From Agapetus fuscipes (lineage: Eukaryota; Arthropoda; Insecta; Trichoptera; Glossosomatidae), in NCBI GenBank assembly GCA_951799405.1, contig OX637345.1, positions 2,542,001 to 2,606,000 of the forward strand: DNA of 64,000 nt, given 5' to 3'. Each line of letters starts with the position of its first letter. Positions within the stretch are counted from its first letter, which is position 1. Shown piece after piece: positions 32,851-43,649 of this stretch. Position numbers and translations under genes: made by a program. The notes below the pieces were generated by a model. The model searched no databases and was not told where the DNA came from. It saw only the letters and a program-made list of their open reading frames with translations.

Positions 32851-33285
32851 GTCAGCCTCATACTATGTAAGCTAGGCGAAAGAACAAAAATAATCAAGTA
32901 ATATGGTAGGTATAAAAACATATAAAGTATAAAGTGTGTCTAGAAATTAGTAAGAAAATTTATGGTGTGCGCTTAGTAAAACTAAAAAACAACCATAGAC
33001 ATTTTTACTTCTCAAACGTGAAACGTTGCGTTTATTAATAAATAAATAGGGCAATGTCGAACCAATGACATTTATTAATAAATAATGGACCTTATATGCA
33101 TGAATAATATGTGGAACTAGCGTGGGTTGTTTTAATCAATTGATTTACCTATCCGAATCAAGTTTAAATACGTTATGTATTGATCTATTGAACTGTAAAA
33201 ATTATAATTGTCTACGTATTTTTTTTTTTGTATTGAATAAAAGGTCAAATTAATTGTTTTTTTCATTGTTACAGGATGGAATACA

Positions 33286-33528
33286 TTTACATACATCGCC
33301 ACCTCAAAGGCAAAACTGAACAAGTCTTGATTAAATGATTTAAGAAATCGTCGATATTGTTTTTTATTGTGTGTAAATTTTCTTAATAAGTGAACTTATG
33401 TTGAGGAAATACTCATGAAAAACTTTTAAACTGCAGGATTTTTGCACTTTTGTAGTGTTTTCTCTCGTAGAAAATTGGAAAAAACGTGCATTTATCTGAG
33501 AAATCCATGTTAGATTAATATGTCACTT
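33286..33528 (+). repeat. Rep-G, full length
   Basis: CACCTCAAAGGCAAAACTGA to GAGAAATCCATGTTAG, with CTCATGAAAAACTTTTAAAC in the middle. Confidence 0.65.
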
Positions 33529-33537
33529 ATTCAGTTG

Positions 33538-33792
33538 CTCCTTGACTGATAGGTTGGTACGAGGCTGACCACCCGTGCTGTAAAAATCGGTTCACTTTTG
33601 CCAATGCCACCCCGGTTCAGGGAACGGCGGCAGGAGTTGCAAGGTTTATGTCCATGTGAGGGTTTCTTTATTTGTATGCACACATGCAGAATGTGTAGGC
33701 GCGAACCTACATGTGCCTGTCTGTAGGCATGCATTTCATATGAGCCTTAAATGCTTACATATCCTTGCAGCTTAGATTATAGATTATAGATC
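33538..33792 (+). repeat. E1 tail, full length, GTAGG/CCTAC hairpin subfamily
   Basis: Clear example of the compensated hairpin TGTAGGCGCGAACCTACA. Confidence 0.85.
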
Positions 33793-33824
33793 CATTATTG
33801 TATCGATATATTCCTTGACTTATA

Positions 33825-34213
33825 TAGAAGAAACAGCGGTTGATCTGTAATGTTGGTGGCTAGGGTTTTCAAAATTTTACATTAAAAAAAATGTTTTCCG
33901 TTTAGTTTTTTGATGTCCATATAATATATTGATTTTAAAAATGTAATTTATTGTGTATGTTCCTTGACTTATAGGTTGGTATGAGGGCGACCACCTATAC
34001 TGTAAAAAATGGTTCACTTTGCCAATGTCACCCCTGTTTCAGGGAAGGTCGGCAAGAGTTGGAGGGCTTATGTTCATTTGAGATTGGTTTTTTAAATTGT
34101 AGGTCCACATGCGGCATGTGTAAGCGCAAACTTATACATGTCTGCTTGTGGGAATGCGTTTTATATGAATCTTAAATGATGGATATCTTTGCAGCTTAGA
34201 TTTAGATTTAGAA
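33825..34213 (+). repeat. LINE-E1 3' UTR plus full E1 tail
   Basis: UTR 33825-33959 with GATGTCCATATAATATATTG; E1 tail 33960-34213 with GATTTA units. Confidence 0.85.
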
Positions 34214-34382
34214 AGGTAAAACTGAATAAGTGCTCATTCACTGATTTGACAAATCGTAGATAAAACATTTTATTGTGTGCATTTTGTGTGTAATTTTTTA
34301 TAGTCAGTGAACTTACTATGAGAAAGTGCTCATGAAAAACTTCTAAACTACAGGATTTTCACACTTCTGTAGTGTTGAGTGA
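34214..34382 (+). repeat. Rep-G, 3'-truncated
   Basis: GGTAAAACTGAATAAGTGCT to CACTTCTGTAGTGTTGAG. Confidence 0.65.
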
Positions 34383-34384
34383 TG

Positions 34385-34537
34385 GGAATTTCAGAGTTTA
34401 TGTTCATTTGTGGTTTAAGTTTTATTTTGTAAGTAGGTACACATGCAGCATGCGCAAACGTAAACCTGCGCTGTTTGTTTATGGGCATGCATATTGGAAA
34501 TCTTATATGTTTACTTATCTGTGAAACTTAGATTATA
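34385..34537 (+). repeat. E1 tail, 5'-truncated
   Basis: AATTTCAGAGTTTATGTTC to AACTTAGATTATAGAT. Confidence 0.65.
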
Positions 34538-35125
34538 GATTTTAAAAGATTGGATAAAACAAAGCTCATGAAGAAATTTAGTATTTGTCGACTATTCTTT
34601 ATATTTATTTAAGAAATATATTTCCTTGAGATAATGTAAAAGCTAAAATAACATAATATTATATTTTTAGTTCTCTGCGGTAGGTTTGCTTGTATCTGTC
34701 AAAATCACATCATTCAAATTTCGAACGACCATAAACAAAAATCAGGAACTAACGTTGCCCGTTGAAAAAAATGAGAATCCATGTTTTGTTTTGATTGATT
34801 GGACATTCAATCATTCAAAAATCGAACGCGCTGTCATTTCGGCCGCCATTTTGAATACGGATTATAATATTAGCAAAGACCGCACATTTGAATGGGGAAA
34901 ATTTTAACGTCAAATGGCCGGGTTGCTACTTACAAGGCATTTGTGATTTTTTAAATAGTCGCTAAGGATCTTAGTACCTAATCTGACAACTTCCGTTTTT
35001 GTCATCCATACAAAATACAATACACAGAAGAGGCAGGACATACAGTCATATTTCAATACAATATTATATGAGAAGTTTGAAAAGACGCTAAATAATGCAT
35101 TTTTATTTACTGTTTGTCTGTTAGA

Positions 35126-35180
35126 CAGCTCAGTTGGAAGAATGCTAGCATTTCATGCTGAAGGCTAGGGCTCGATTCCA
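35126..35180 (+). repeat. SINE-C head fragment
   Basis: GACAGCTCAGTTGGAAGAAT and GGGCTCGATTCC are the A and B box regions, followed directly by an inverted E1-tail piece. Confidence 0.6.
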
Positions 35181-35182
35181 AA

Positions 35183-35245
35183 CAAAACCTCACATGAACA
35201 TAAACCTTGCAACTCCTGCCACCTTTCCCTGAAACATGGTAAGTA
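35183..35245 (-). repeat. E1 tail, internal piece
   Basis: CACATGAACATAAACCTTGC to CCCTGAAACATGG. Confidence 0.55.
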
Positions 35246-35299
35246 CATTCATTTTGTATATCCCATTCTCTCACAATTTCACCAATCTGACACAATCCC

Positions 35300-35411
35300 T
35301 TGACTTATAGGTTGGTATGCGGCTGACCACCCATGCTGTAGAAAATGGTTCACTTTGCCAATGCTACCCCTGTTTCAGGGAAGGTCGGCAGGAGTTGCAG
35401 GATGTATGTAT
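35300..35411 (+). repeat. E1 tail, 3'-truncated
   Basis: Breaks off after AGTTGCAGGATGTATG and is followed by a complete copy. Confidence 0.75.
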
Positions 35412-35665
35412 CTTTGACTTTTAGGTTGGTATGCGGCTGACTACCCATGCTGTACAAATGGTTTCACTTTGCCAATGTCACCCCTGTTACAGGGAAGGAC
35501 GGCAAGAGTTGCAGGGTGTATGTCCATTTGAGATTTGATTTTTATGTTGTGGGTTCACATACGGCGTGCGAAAGCGCGAACTTGTACGTGTCTGCTTGTG
35601 AGAATGCATGTAGTGCGAATCTCCAATGTTACTTATCTTTGCAACTTAGATTAGATTAGAATAGA
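35412..35665 (+). repeat. E1 tail, full length
   Basis: Starts TTTGACTTTTAGG; GATTA-type tail. Confidence 0.82.
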
Positions 35666-35939
35666 TGAACCAGCCATACTTTCCTCGGTCTTCATTTTAC
35701 TCTTTACCCTTCCAGTCAAATGGTAGATAAGCCATACAAGCACTGGGGGGAGGGCAAGATGGCCGCGGGGCAGTCTGTTTTGTGAAGCCGAGGCGAAATA
35801 TGAAAAATAACGTTGTGCAAGAAAATGGCAGACAAGGAGCGATGCTTCTACGCCTAGTAGAACGGTTGGGCAACGGCGAAAGTGTTCTGCGAGTCGCGAG
35901 TTGCACTAGAATTATTATATTGTTGTAATATTATTGTTT

Positions 35940-36436
35940 ATGATTGTACGGATACAATAAAGCGCGCTGCCATTTTACAAAACATATTCCCCGGCTGGAT
36001 GACGTCACAGGTAAATATCGATACTATAAGAAATTTTGCCACATTACACCACACCTGCAGTCCCTTCACTGGCTGAAGATGCCGGAGAGAGTCCGATACA
36101 AGATCAGCTTGCTGGTTTTCAAGGCCCTGCATGGAACCGCACCGCAGTATTTGAGGGACCTCATAGCTCCAGCGACTGTCAACCATAGGACGCCAACACT
36201 GCGGTCGTCTGGAGTGTCAAGATCTAGGAATCAAGACTGTGTTTGGAGAACGAGCCTTCAAGGTGGCTGCTCCAGCTGCATGGAACATCCTTCCAGATAA
36301 CCAGCGTGAGATGGATCTGGAAGCTGGGTTTAGAAGGGGACTAAATACCCACCTCTTTGCACTCTCTTTCGAACAAGCGCCTTTGGAATGATTTAAAATC
36401 ATGAAAAGGCGCTATATAAATTTAGAATTGTATTGT
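35940..36436 (+). pseudogene. L2-like LINE ORF2 C-terminus
   Basis: Encodes LHWLKMPERVRYKISLLVFK, ALHGTAPQYLRDLIAPAT and, after one frameshift near 36225, TVFGERAFKVAAPAAWN with a LNTHLFALSF ending. This LHWLPxxxRIxxK...GxxAPxxWNxLP pattern is the usual C-terminus of L2/CR1-type LINEs. The 3' end has AGGCGCTATATAAATTTAG, also typical. It is 5'-truncated and frameshifted. Confidence 0.85.
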
Positions 36437-36935
36437 ATAAGGGAATGTAAAAGGTAAGAGTGGAAGGGAAAGACCCAGGAAAGAATGGATTGATCAGATA
36501 AGTGATATTGCGAACGAATGGAATTTACAGGGTGGATACAAGAGAAGAGCGTGCATTAAAAGGGTGATGAAACTAGATAAGATGAAAGAAGTATGCAAGG
36601 ACAGAGTCAAGTGGAGGCACTTGTGTGGAGGTACCGGCCACTAATCTAATCTAAATCTAAGCTGCAAAGATATGTATCATTTGAGATTCATATTAAATGC
36701 ATTCCCACAAGCAGACAAGCATAATTTCGCGCTCACACATGCCGCGTGTGGACCTACAATATAAAAAAAAAAAATCTCAAATGAACATAAGCCCTGGAAC
36801 TCTTGCCGACCTTCCCTGAAACAGAGGTGACATTGGCAAAGTGAACCATTTTTTACAGTATGGGTGGTCAACCTCATACCAACCTATCAGTCAAGGAATG
36901 GAGGAATGGCGGCAGGATACAAGACAAGACAAGTA
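36437..36935 (+). pseudogene. LINE-E2 C-terminal fragment split by an E1 tail
   Basis: The first part (36437-36643) encodes GRERPRKEWIDQISDIANEW and ends KWRHLCGGTGH. The terminal segment with CAGGATACAAGACAAGACAAG-like tail appears after the minus E1 tail, at 36897-36935. The same end is intact at 56600-56900 on the minus strand, which shows that the E1 tail landed inside this copy. Confidence 0.75.
36644..36896 (-). mobile_element. E1 tail inserted in LINE-E2
   Basis: Full length. Sits between GGCCAC and the rest of the LINE-E2 3' end; CCTAG of the target is missing. Confidence 0.82.
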
Positions 36936-36943
36936 GGTAAGAC

Positions 36944-37213
36944 TGAATCTAAATCTAAGCTGCAATGATATATATCATTTAAGATTCATATTAAACGCAT
37001 TCTCACAAGCAGTTAGCAGACATGTATAAGTTCGCGCTAACACATGCCGCATGTGGACCTTCAATAGAAAAACCCAATCTCAAATCAACATAAGCCCTGC
37101 AAATCTTGCCGACCTTCCCTGAAACAGAGGTGACATTTGAATTACTCATAGAGTGAACCATCTTTTTACAGTATTGGCGCTCAGCCTCATACCAACCTGT
37201 AATTCAAGGAATA
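36944..37213 (-). repeat. E1 tail, full length
   Basis: Carries a small insertion (GAATTACTCATAG) in the CACTTTGCC region. Confidence 0.8.
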
Positions 37214-37223
37214 ATAAGGGGTT

Positions 37224-37440
37224 TCTCAGATACATGTAACATTTCCCATTTTCCACGAAAGAAAACACAAAAAATGTGAAAAACATGGAGTTAAGAAGTT
37301 TTTAATGAGAGCTTCCTTATCATTAGTTCACTTACTATGAAAAGTTACACACAATAAAATGTTTCATCCACGATATCTCAAATCAATTAATCAGCACATA
37401 TTTAGTTTAACCTTTAAGGTGGCCATATAATCATCCACAA
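37224..37440 (-). repeat. Rep-G, full length
   Basis: TTTCTCAGATACATGTAAC to TTTAACCTTTAAGGTGGCC, inverted. Confidence 0.65.
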
Positions 37441-37454
37441 TAGAAATTTCTAAA

Positions 37455-37550
37455 ACACCAAACGAATGGGATATTCAGAGTCATGACAAACGGAGAGAAT
37501 GCACGGAAAAGGTAATGAATGAAATGAAATGTAAGAAGTATATATATATG
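37455..37550 (+). repeat. Short LINE-E end fragment before an E1 tail
   Basis: AACGAATGGGATATTCAGAG, then an AAAGGTAATGAATGAAATG stretch matches the LINE-E C-terminal coding end, shortened. It joins the E1 tail at 37551. Confidence 0.6.
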
Positions 37551-37812
37551 TTCCTTGACTTATAGGTTGGTATGCGGCTGACCACCCATACTGTGAAAAA
37601 ATGGTTCACTTTGCCAATGTCACCCCTGTCTCAGGAAAGGACGGCAAGAGTTGCGGGGCTTATGTTCATTTGAGATGGGTTCTTATAATGTAGGTCCACA
37701 TGCGGCATGTGTTAGCGCGAAATTATACATGTCTGCTTGTGGGAATGCATTTCATGTAAATCTTAAATGGTATTAATTATATCCTTGCAGCTTAGATTAG
37801 ATTAGATTAGAT
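37551..37812 (+). repeat. E1 tail, full length
   Basis: Tail of four GATTA units, followed by a scrap of LINE-E1 end (ATCTGCAAGGTTGGCGGC). Confidence 0.85.
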
Positions 37813-38427
37813 GCAAGGACCGAAATCCATGGTGGTTGATCTGCAAGGTTGGCGGCTAGGGCAATGAATTTTTAATAAAATTATTTAAATTTAATTTAAT
37901 GTGTTAATTTTATAAAAGCCGTCTTTAATCTGAATTTTAAGATTAAATGCATTTTTACTACCTACCTAGTTGCCTACGTTATAGGTTCATGTGCCTGAAT
38001 GGGATGCACACCGCTTCTATAATCCTATTTATATAGATAGATCGTGCATTCAATAATAATCTAAGGATTAAAATGTGTTTGGGCATGCATATATACACAG
38101 CATAATACAAAAAATCAAAATACGTGTATGTTCACGCATTTATAGTTTCAAAGTATTATCTAGTTTTGTTAGTAAAACATAGTTCAAGAACTGACCTAAT
38201 TTATAAATATCTGTGTCAAAAGATTACATATTCAAATCCTTTTCTTTCATTCAAAAAAGTTATTTAAATTCATGCAAGCCCTACAAAAAAAATAGGTCAT
38301 TCAAATGAGGACAGCTTTGACAGTAGCCTTTTTTATACACATATTTTAAAATGTGATGTAACTCGGCCGGGATAAAGACAGGACAGAGAGTCATAGCTTC
38401 AATACAGCATTGTGTAGGTCTGGTAGG

Positions 38428-38915
38428 ACCGGTCCGTAGTTCAGTGGTAACACTTCGGACTCTGAATGGAAAGGTTGTGGGTTCGATTCCCGGCGGAGCA
38501 CAAAAAATAAACCATTTATATTTTCAAATTTGATCTTCGCTGGGTTGAAAAATTCATAAATCTTTACCAAAGGTCCATCCAGCCTTACAGCAACTGGGTC
38601 TTGCTTGAGAATTGGCGCTTTGTAGCGACGACCACCAAGCTCGCAAAAAGGCAGATAGCTCAATTGGTGGAATGCATGCATTCCATGCCGGGAGCAAGGG
38701 TTCGATCTCAAGGTTTACTCAGCCTACACAATAAATAATAACCAGCCCCTCCGAAAGCTGGGAAACCCCCACTTCAACTGAAAGTGGTTGGTGTGAGGCC
38801 GGCTCCCTTACCCGTAAAATTAAATAGATCCAGAATCGCCACATGCGACTCCTTCGGGGATAACGCAGGCAAGAAGTTACACTATTTGTGTAGCTTAGTT
38901 GCGTTTAGTTGCGTT
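38428..38915 (+). repeat. Complete B-C dimeric SINE
   Basis: SINE-B (38428-38645) with A box TAGTTCAGTGGTAACACTT and B box GGGTTCGATTCCCGG. SINE-C (38648-38915) with head AGATAGCTCAATTGGTGGAA and end near TGTGTAGCTTAGTTGCG. A target site is not evident. Confidence 0.88.
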
Positions 38916-38924
38916 ATGGGTGAC

Positions 38925-39165
38925 GTCACATGGCCGAACGATATTTTGAATGTTAGGAGTCCTTTGTTTTTATGTGTTTATAATATAATTTCCAAGAACT
39001 TGTAAATAGTCCAAGACAAGAGTGACGCTTGCCAGCCGAGAAAATAGCCCTAAATAAAAAAAAAATCTTTATTAACAATGAGTTCCGCACGTGAATTGAC
39101 ATAGGCAATATTGTGATGTCACCCAGCCGGGTTGCAGGGGGAAAGGCGTACAAAGATTTTATTAT
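38925..39165. repeat. Dispersed GTGACGTCAC-containing sequence
   Basis: GGGTGACGTCACATGGCCGA and TTGTGATGTCACCCAGCCGG. Similar blocks occur at 59905-59960, 61850-61870, 63185-63225 and, inverted, 63615-63660. Family unclear. Confidence 0.45.
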
Positions 39166-39228
39166 TGTTTTGATTCGATAGAGTTTAATTTTTATTTGTT
39201 TTTATTTTATTTTTTTATTTTTTGTTTT

Positions 39229-39345
39229 CCTTGACTGATAGGTTCGTATGTAGCTGACACCCATGATGTAAAAATATGGTTCACTTTTGCCAATACCACC
39301 CCAGTTTGAGGGAAAGGCGGCAGGAATTGCACAGATTATGTTATT
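39229..39345 (+). repeat. E1 tail, 5' half
   Basis: TTCCTTGACTGATAGGTTCG to GCACAGATTATG. Confidence 0.7.
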
Positions 39346-39418
39346 GCTAAATTTTCATACTGCAAGTTTCACAAATTTCAGAAAAAATGCTTTGTTTTAT
39401 TTTCAAATTACTGTATTT

Positions 39419-39663
39419 ATAATCTAAGTTGCACAGATATATTGACATTTAAGGCACATATTTAATGCATGCCCACAAGCACGCACATGTAAGTCGCGCT
39501 TACACATGCTGCATTTGTACGTACATACAAAATAAGCCAACCCCACATGTAAATAAACCTTGCAACTCTTGCCGCCTTTCTTGAAACGGGATGGCATTGA
39601 CAAAAGTGAAACAAGTTTTGCAGTATGGGGGGTCAGCCTCATACCAACCTATTAGTCAAGTAA
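39419..39663 (-). repeat. E1 tail, full length
   Basis: Older subfamily (TTCTTGAAACGGGATGGC). Confidence 0.8.
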
Positions 39664-39715
39664 CACATTTTAATAATTTAAAAAAAATTAAAAATTTAAT
39701 CAAACATACAACTAA

Positions 39716-39845
39716 GCATCACATATAGTGATACTTTTTGTCTTCGTTATCGACGAAGGAGTCGCATGTGGCTATTTGGGAACTTTTTATTTTTACAGGT
39801 AAGGGGACCGGCTTTACGCCAACCACTTTATTTGAAGTGGGGATT
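39716..39845 (-). repeat. SINE-C 3' half
   Basis: AAGTGGTTGGCGTAAAGCC to CACATGCGACTCCTTCG and the CTATATGTGATGCTTAG end, minus strand. Confidence 0.65.
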
Positions 39846-39935
39846 GAAATCATAATTCAAATTCAAATACAATTATATTATACTTTTTTATCTCAAACGT
39901 TTTCATCCTACAAGACATTTCGGGAATTTTAATAA

Positions 39936-40047
39936 GTAGTACACAATCAGCATTTGTAAGCGCGAACTACACGTGTTTGTTTGTGGGCATACATCTGAGA
40001 GCTTTGAATGAATATATCCTTGCAACTTAGATTATTATTATTATTTG
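39936..40047 (+). repeat. E1 tail, 3' half
   Basis: Hairpin AAGCGCGAACTACACG; tail ATTATTATTATT instead of GATTATA. Confidence 0.7.
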
Positions 40048-40368
40048 TTTTAATTGTTATGCTTTTCAAACTTTTTGTAGAAATATTGCCGAGAATTTGA
40101 AAATGGTCTGGACGTGTAATATCAAGTTTCGACAACGACCCACCTCTGAAATAATCAAGCAGGAAATTTCTCTAAGTCTACTTTAATTTTTTTTTAAATG
40201 TCGTGAGATTATTTTTAAGTTCTATGCAAATTACTTATCCATTTAAAAATGTTTTTTTTTTTGTAAAAATGGACTTTCAGGTTGTGACCATCAAATCCTT
40301 AAAAACAAATTAAGAGGTTGTTTTGTTTTGGAATTTTGAAAATATTTTTGAATCCTGCGGAACCTTAC

Positions 40369-42461
40369 CTTCTTAGGCTGACTGGCTGGAAGGGGTACGC
40401 CATGGGCGGCGAAACCTGCGGCTGAGGAAGTCCATGAAGTCCCACATGAGGGGGCGGCAAAGTGCTATAAGGGGGCGGAAGGTGGGCTGGAGCTCCCCTA
40501 ACGCCCCCCGCCCACTCCCTCCCGCCCACCACACTCACACACCCAGGAAAAACACCACCACTACCACTCAAAACACCAGAACCACCAGAACTTTGAAACA
40601 AAACTTCACCATCGTCTACCGCACTCAAAACCTCATTCCCGAACGAATTGCTCGCGTTAAACCCACTGTTTATATTGATAATCTGCGATGCATTTGCGTT
40701 TTGAAAGATCCGAGGGTTCGTTTCACTTTTGTCGTTTTGCGTCGACGCGTTTTGCTCCACCGCTTGTGGATCGGATTGAGCCGCGGGGACATTCAGACGC
40801 ATCGTAGCGGTACACGTATCGCCATAACGACCGGTTGTCGGTGAATGCGAAGCAGACTCCGGACAAGTTCGTGCGAGACCCGAGCCCCCTTCCCTGCACT
40901 CGTACGGCTGCCACAACAGACTCGACAATGCCTCTTCCGCGTCTCTGTGCCGCACGACGTGGGCCGATCTCGGTCTACCTGCTCCAACGTTAGCCAAAGA
41001 AGAGTATTCATAACAGCTCCTAGATTTAGGAACCCTAGCTGCAGCTTGTAATCTAGAAAGAGTATAAAACGAAGAGGAAAAGTTTTCTAACGGAGCTGAA
41101 TCGTAAATCTCTTTGTTGAACCTGTAATAAGTATTGCAATCATTTTGATTCGATGACCTATTATTTTGTACTTGACCTATTAAATTATCACTTTGTTTCT
41201 TATTTCCTATTTGTTTCAATTGATTTAATTTACATTCTATATTATTTACTGCTTCTTTTATACTTTCAATACTTCTTAATTCGTCTCTTATTTTATTTAC
41301 TTCACCTAATTTATTTTCCACCACACACATTGTGTCTCTCTTATCACTTTGTTTATTCACATCAAAATTTCCACGAGTGAAAGTGTCTTCATTGCTCTGC
41401 TCCAGCTTACCTAACGCTCGTTTGTGCATTTCTATTTTACGTTTATTATCTCTTAAACTTTCCTCTAGACATTGTCCAACATTATTGTCTTCAGCAGTAT
41501 CTTTTCCGCAGGAATTGCCAGTGTTGTTTGTCAGTGTGCCTAATCGATGTTCAGCATTGTTCTCAGGAGAGTTACGTGTTGTACAGCCATTGCTTTCCAA
41601 TGGCGACTCCGGATAATTGATTTGGTTTGATTCTGCTAGAATTGTCGCAGCTCTGTCACCGGTTTTACGCTTTCCGAGTGAGTTGTGCCGTCGATTGCCG
41701 GTATCTCTGCCCATCTCGACAATAGCTTCACTCGCCGTTGCACAACCACTCCTATCTCTTTTATTTCTACTCTCACACTTTGTAAGCAGCTTGTAATCGC
41801 TACAAATTGCTGACATCTCATTATCTTGACCAGTGAACTTACACGAGGCAGTATCACAAAACATTGCCGTATCATCAACTGCTTTAGTTTCACAATCAAC
41901 ATTTGCAACAACACAACTATCCATTGCGTTATTATTCGATGCTTCAGAATTACAGCAATCATTTGAAGATGACAAAAGTCCATCAACATCAATGTCAACA
42001 TTTCGGATCGCTAACTTTCCATCACGATCCAAATTTGGATTACATTTATTCCCATTAACTGTCTCAATTTTCGATCCAAGATTTTGTGTAAGACACTGCT
42101 CGCAATAACTCTTTTGTTTATAACCTCTTTCTTGCTCTTCCAACCGTATAACATTGGAATTTTCTTCTTTTGCGTCTGTTTTACCTTCAGTATCTTCAGA
42201 GGGATATTCCGAATCACCAGGCGGTTCTTTTTGGACATTCTCACAAGTGTTTGGAACTCTTTTGATCTGCAGAATCCTGTGTCTCTTGATCTCCTTGCTG
42301 ACCTTGTTCGGGTGGAGGATTGGCTCTGGGCATTTGGTGATGCGGTGGTGCAGAGGCCTCCTCCAGATCTCCAGGGTTGCCTGGATGTCTGCGGATCCGC
42401 TGGTTCCTTGTCCTGGCTCAAGGACGCCGTTGGTGCGGCTGCTGGCGACATCTGACCGCAT
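40369..42461 (-). CDS. Large internal coding exon of an unrecognised protein (697 codons plus 2 bases)
   Basis: This is the only long open frame in the window whose ends look like gene structure. The downstream end is a strong donor (AAG|GTAAGG, exon base 40369). The upstream end is an acceptor with a pyrimidine run (TTTTTGTTTCAG|A, exon base 42521). The chosen start is the first ATG after an in-frame TAG (CCAATGC). The protein begins MRSDVASSRTNG, is hydrophilic and Asn/Ser/Asp/Glu-rich, and has no visible signal peptide or membrane segment. Residues about 330-430 are charged and heptad-like, a plausible coiled coil. Residues 655-693 are Pro-rich with PPPY at about 662-665, a WW-domain ligand motif in other proteins. 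The coding frame continues into another exon in phase 2, which I could not find. The first 75 codons are GC-rich and also read openly in the other two frames. I recognise no catalytic domain and assign no function. Confidence 0.72.
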
Positions 42462-42521
42462 TGGCTGACCCTACATGCTCCCGCACTCAGATTTTCCCTT
42501 GGAGTTCATGCAATCACAACT
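42462..42521 (-). other. Exon segment upstream of the chosen ATG (leader or upstream coding)
   Basis: From the acceptor at 42521 the reading frame is open in the same phase as the main frame (SCDCMNSKGKSECGSM), then meets one TAG four codons before the chosen ATG. It may be a 5' leader with a short upstream frame, or coding sequence interrupted by a stop that is read through, skipped by another splice site, or an error. Confidence 0.5.
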
Positions 42522-42597
42522 CTGAAACAAAAATGCAAAATATTAGTTTATTATTTTCTCAATCGGGAAACGCCAACCCGCATAAGGCCGAAGGAGA

Positions 42598-42773
42598 CCT
42601 GGGCTGGAAGTCTCATCATCACGGTGATTCTAACCTACCGAATATCGGTAATATTTGTATGAAGACTAATCAGCTGTTCACTTGCGGCCATCTTGGATTG
42701 ACAGGTCTTCATACAAATATTACCGATATTCGGTAGGTAAGAATTACCGTGATGATGAGACTTCCAGCCCAGG
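42598..42773. mobile_element. MITE with ~69-bp inverted arms, just upstream of the coding exon
   Basis: The left arm CCTGGGCTGGAAGTCTCATC... to GTATGAAGAC and the right arm are nearly perfect inverses. The loop contains CAGCTGTTCACTTGCGGCC and ATCTTGGATTGACAG. It lies in the presumed intron about 75 bp from the acceptor at 42521. No target duplication is evident. Confidence 0.8.
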
Positions 42774-42931
42774 GGTAAAAGTCTCGTCTGCCTTCGATAG
42801 ATCTTATCGTATCTGTTTTCGAACATAGGACGAAATAAAACATGTGTATCAACAGCTAATAAAAGTGGTTCGCGGAAGGGTCATACAATAAACAAAAAAA
42901 TATTTACCCACTATATATATCAATGTTCTTT

Positions 42932-43160
42932 GAGTAATGGGTTGGTATGAGGCTGTTAAAATTACTTGACTTTTGTCAAGGCTTTCACGGTTTCAAGAAA
43001 GGCGGAAGGAGTTGCAAGGCAAGTTCATGTGAGTTTTGGCTTATTTTGTACGTACACATGCGTCATGTGTAAGCGCGAACCTACATGTGCCTGCTTTTGG
43101 GCATGTGTTTACCATGAGTCTCAAATTTCAAGTATATCTTTGCAACTTGGATTATGGATA
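42932..43160 (+). repeat. E1 tail with internal rearrangement
   Basis: GGTTGGTATGAGGCTGTTAA, then a jump to CACGGTTTCAAGAAAGG; ends AACTTGGATTATGG. Confidence 0.7.
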
Positions 43161-43189
43161 AAATAATTTGAATGAAGTATCAATGTCAA

Positions 43190-43275
43190 AAAAAGACTTG
43201 CACGGTTTATGTTCATTAGAGGTTGTAAGCACACATGCAGCATGTGTAAGCGTGAACTTAAATATGCCTACTTGT
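43190..43275 (+). repeat. E1 tail, middle piece
   Basis: TTGCACGGTTTATGTTCATT to AAGCGTGAACTTAAATATGCC. Confidence 0.55.
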
Positions 43276-43649
43276 GTATAAACAAGAGAGTAAAAACAGT
43301 TAGATTTTTTAAAGAATCGAAAGGAATAATTTTCAAATTTAAATTTAAATTTAAATTAGAACAAACCTTGAATAAAACATTGATTTAAAAAGTTAACAAT
43401 GTAATTAATAATATATCATTGATTTTTATTAATGTTTTATGTTAACATTATTATTTTTAATTGATTAATTAACGAATGCATTCTTATTCAGTAAATATAT
43501 AATTAATAATGTGTTAATTTGTTAACATTAATTTTATTTCAAATTCAATACGGAAATCCTCATTTTTTTTGTTATTCCGCTAGTTTTTAAGGTATTTAAA
43601 AATGATTATTGTCTATTGTTTTATGTGTATTAATGTAGTTTATGGTTTT

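Noticed and set aside
40434..40844. 136-residue plus-strand frame
   Set aside because: Antisense shadow of the coding exon, with Pro/Arg/Thr composition produced by the opposite strand.
42011..42451. 146-residue minus frame overlapping the exon start
   Set aside because: Its first part is Ser/Ala/Gln-rich and plausible, but it degenerates into Lys/Ile-rich sequence; the 697-codon frame fits the splice sites better. Frame use in the GC-rich start remains slightly uncertain.
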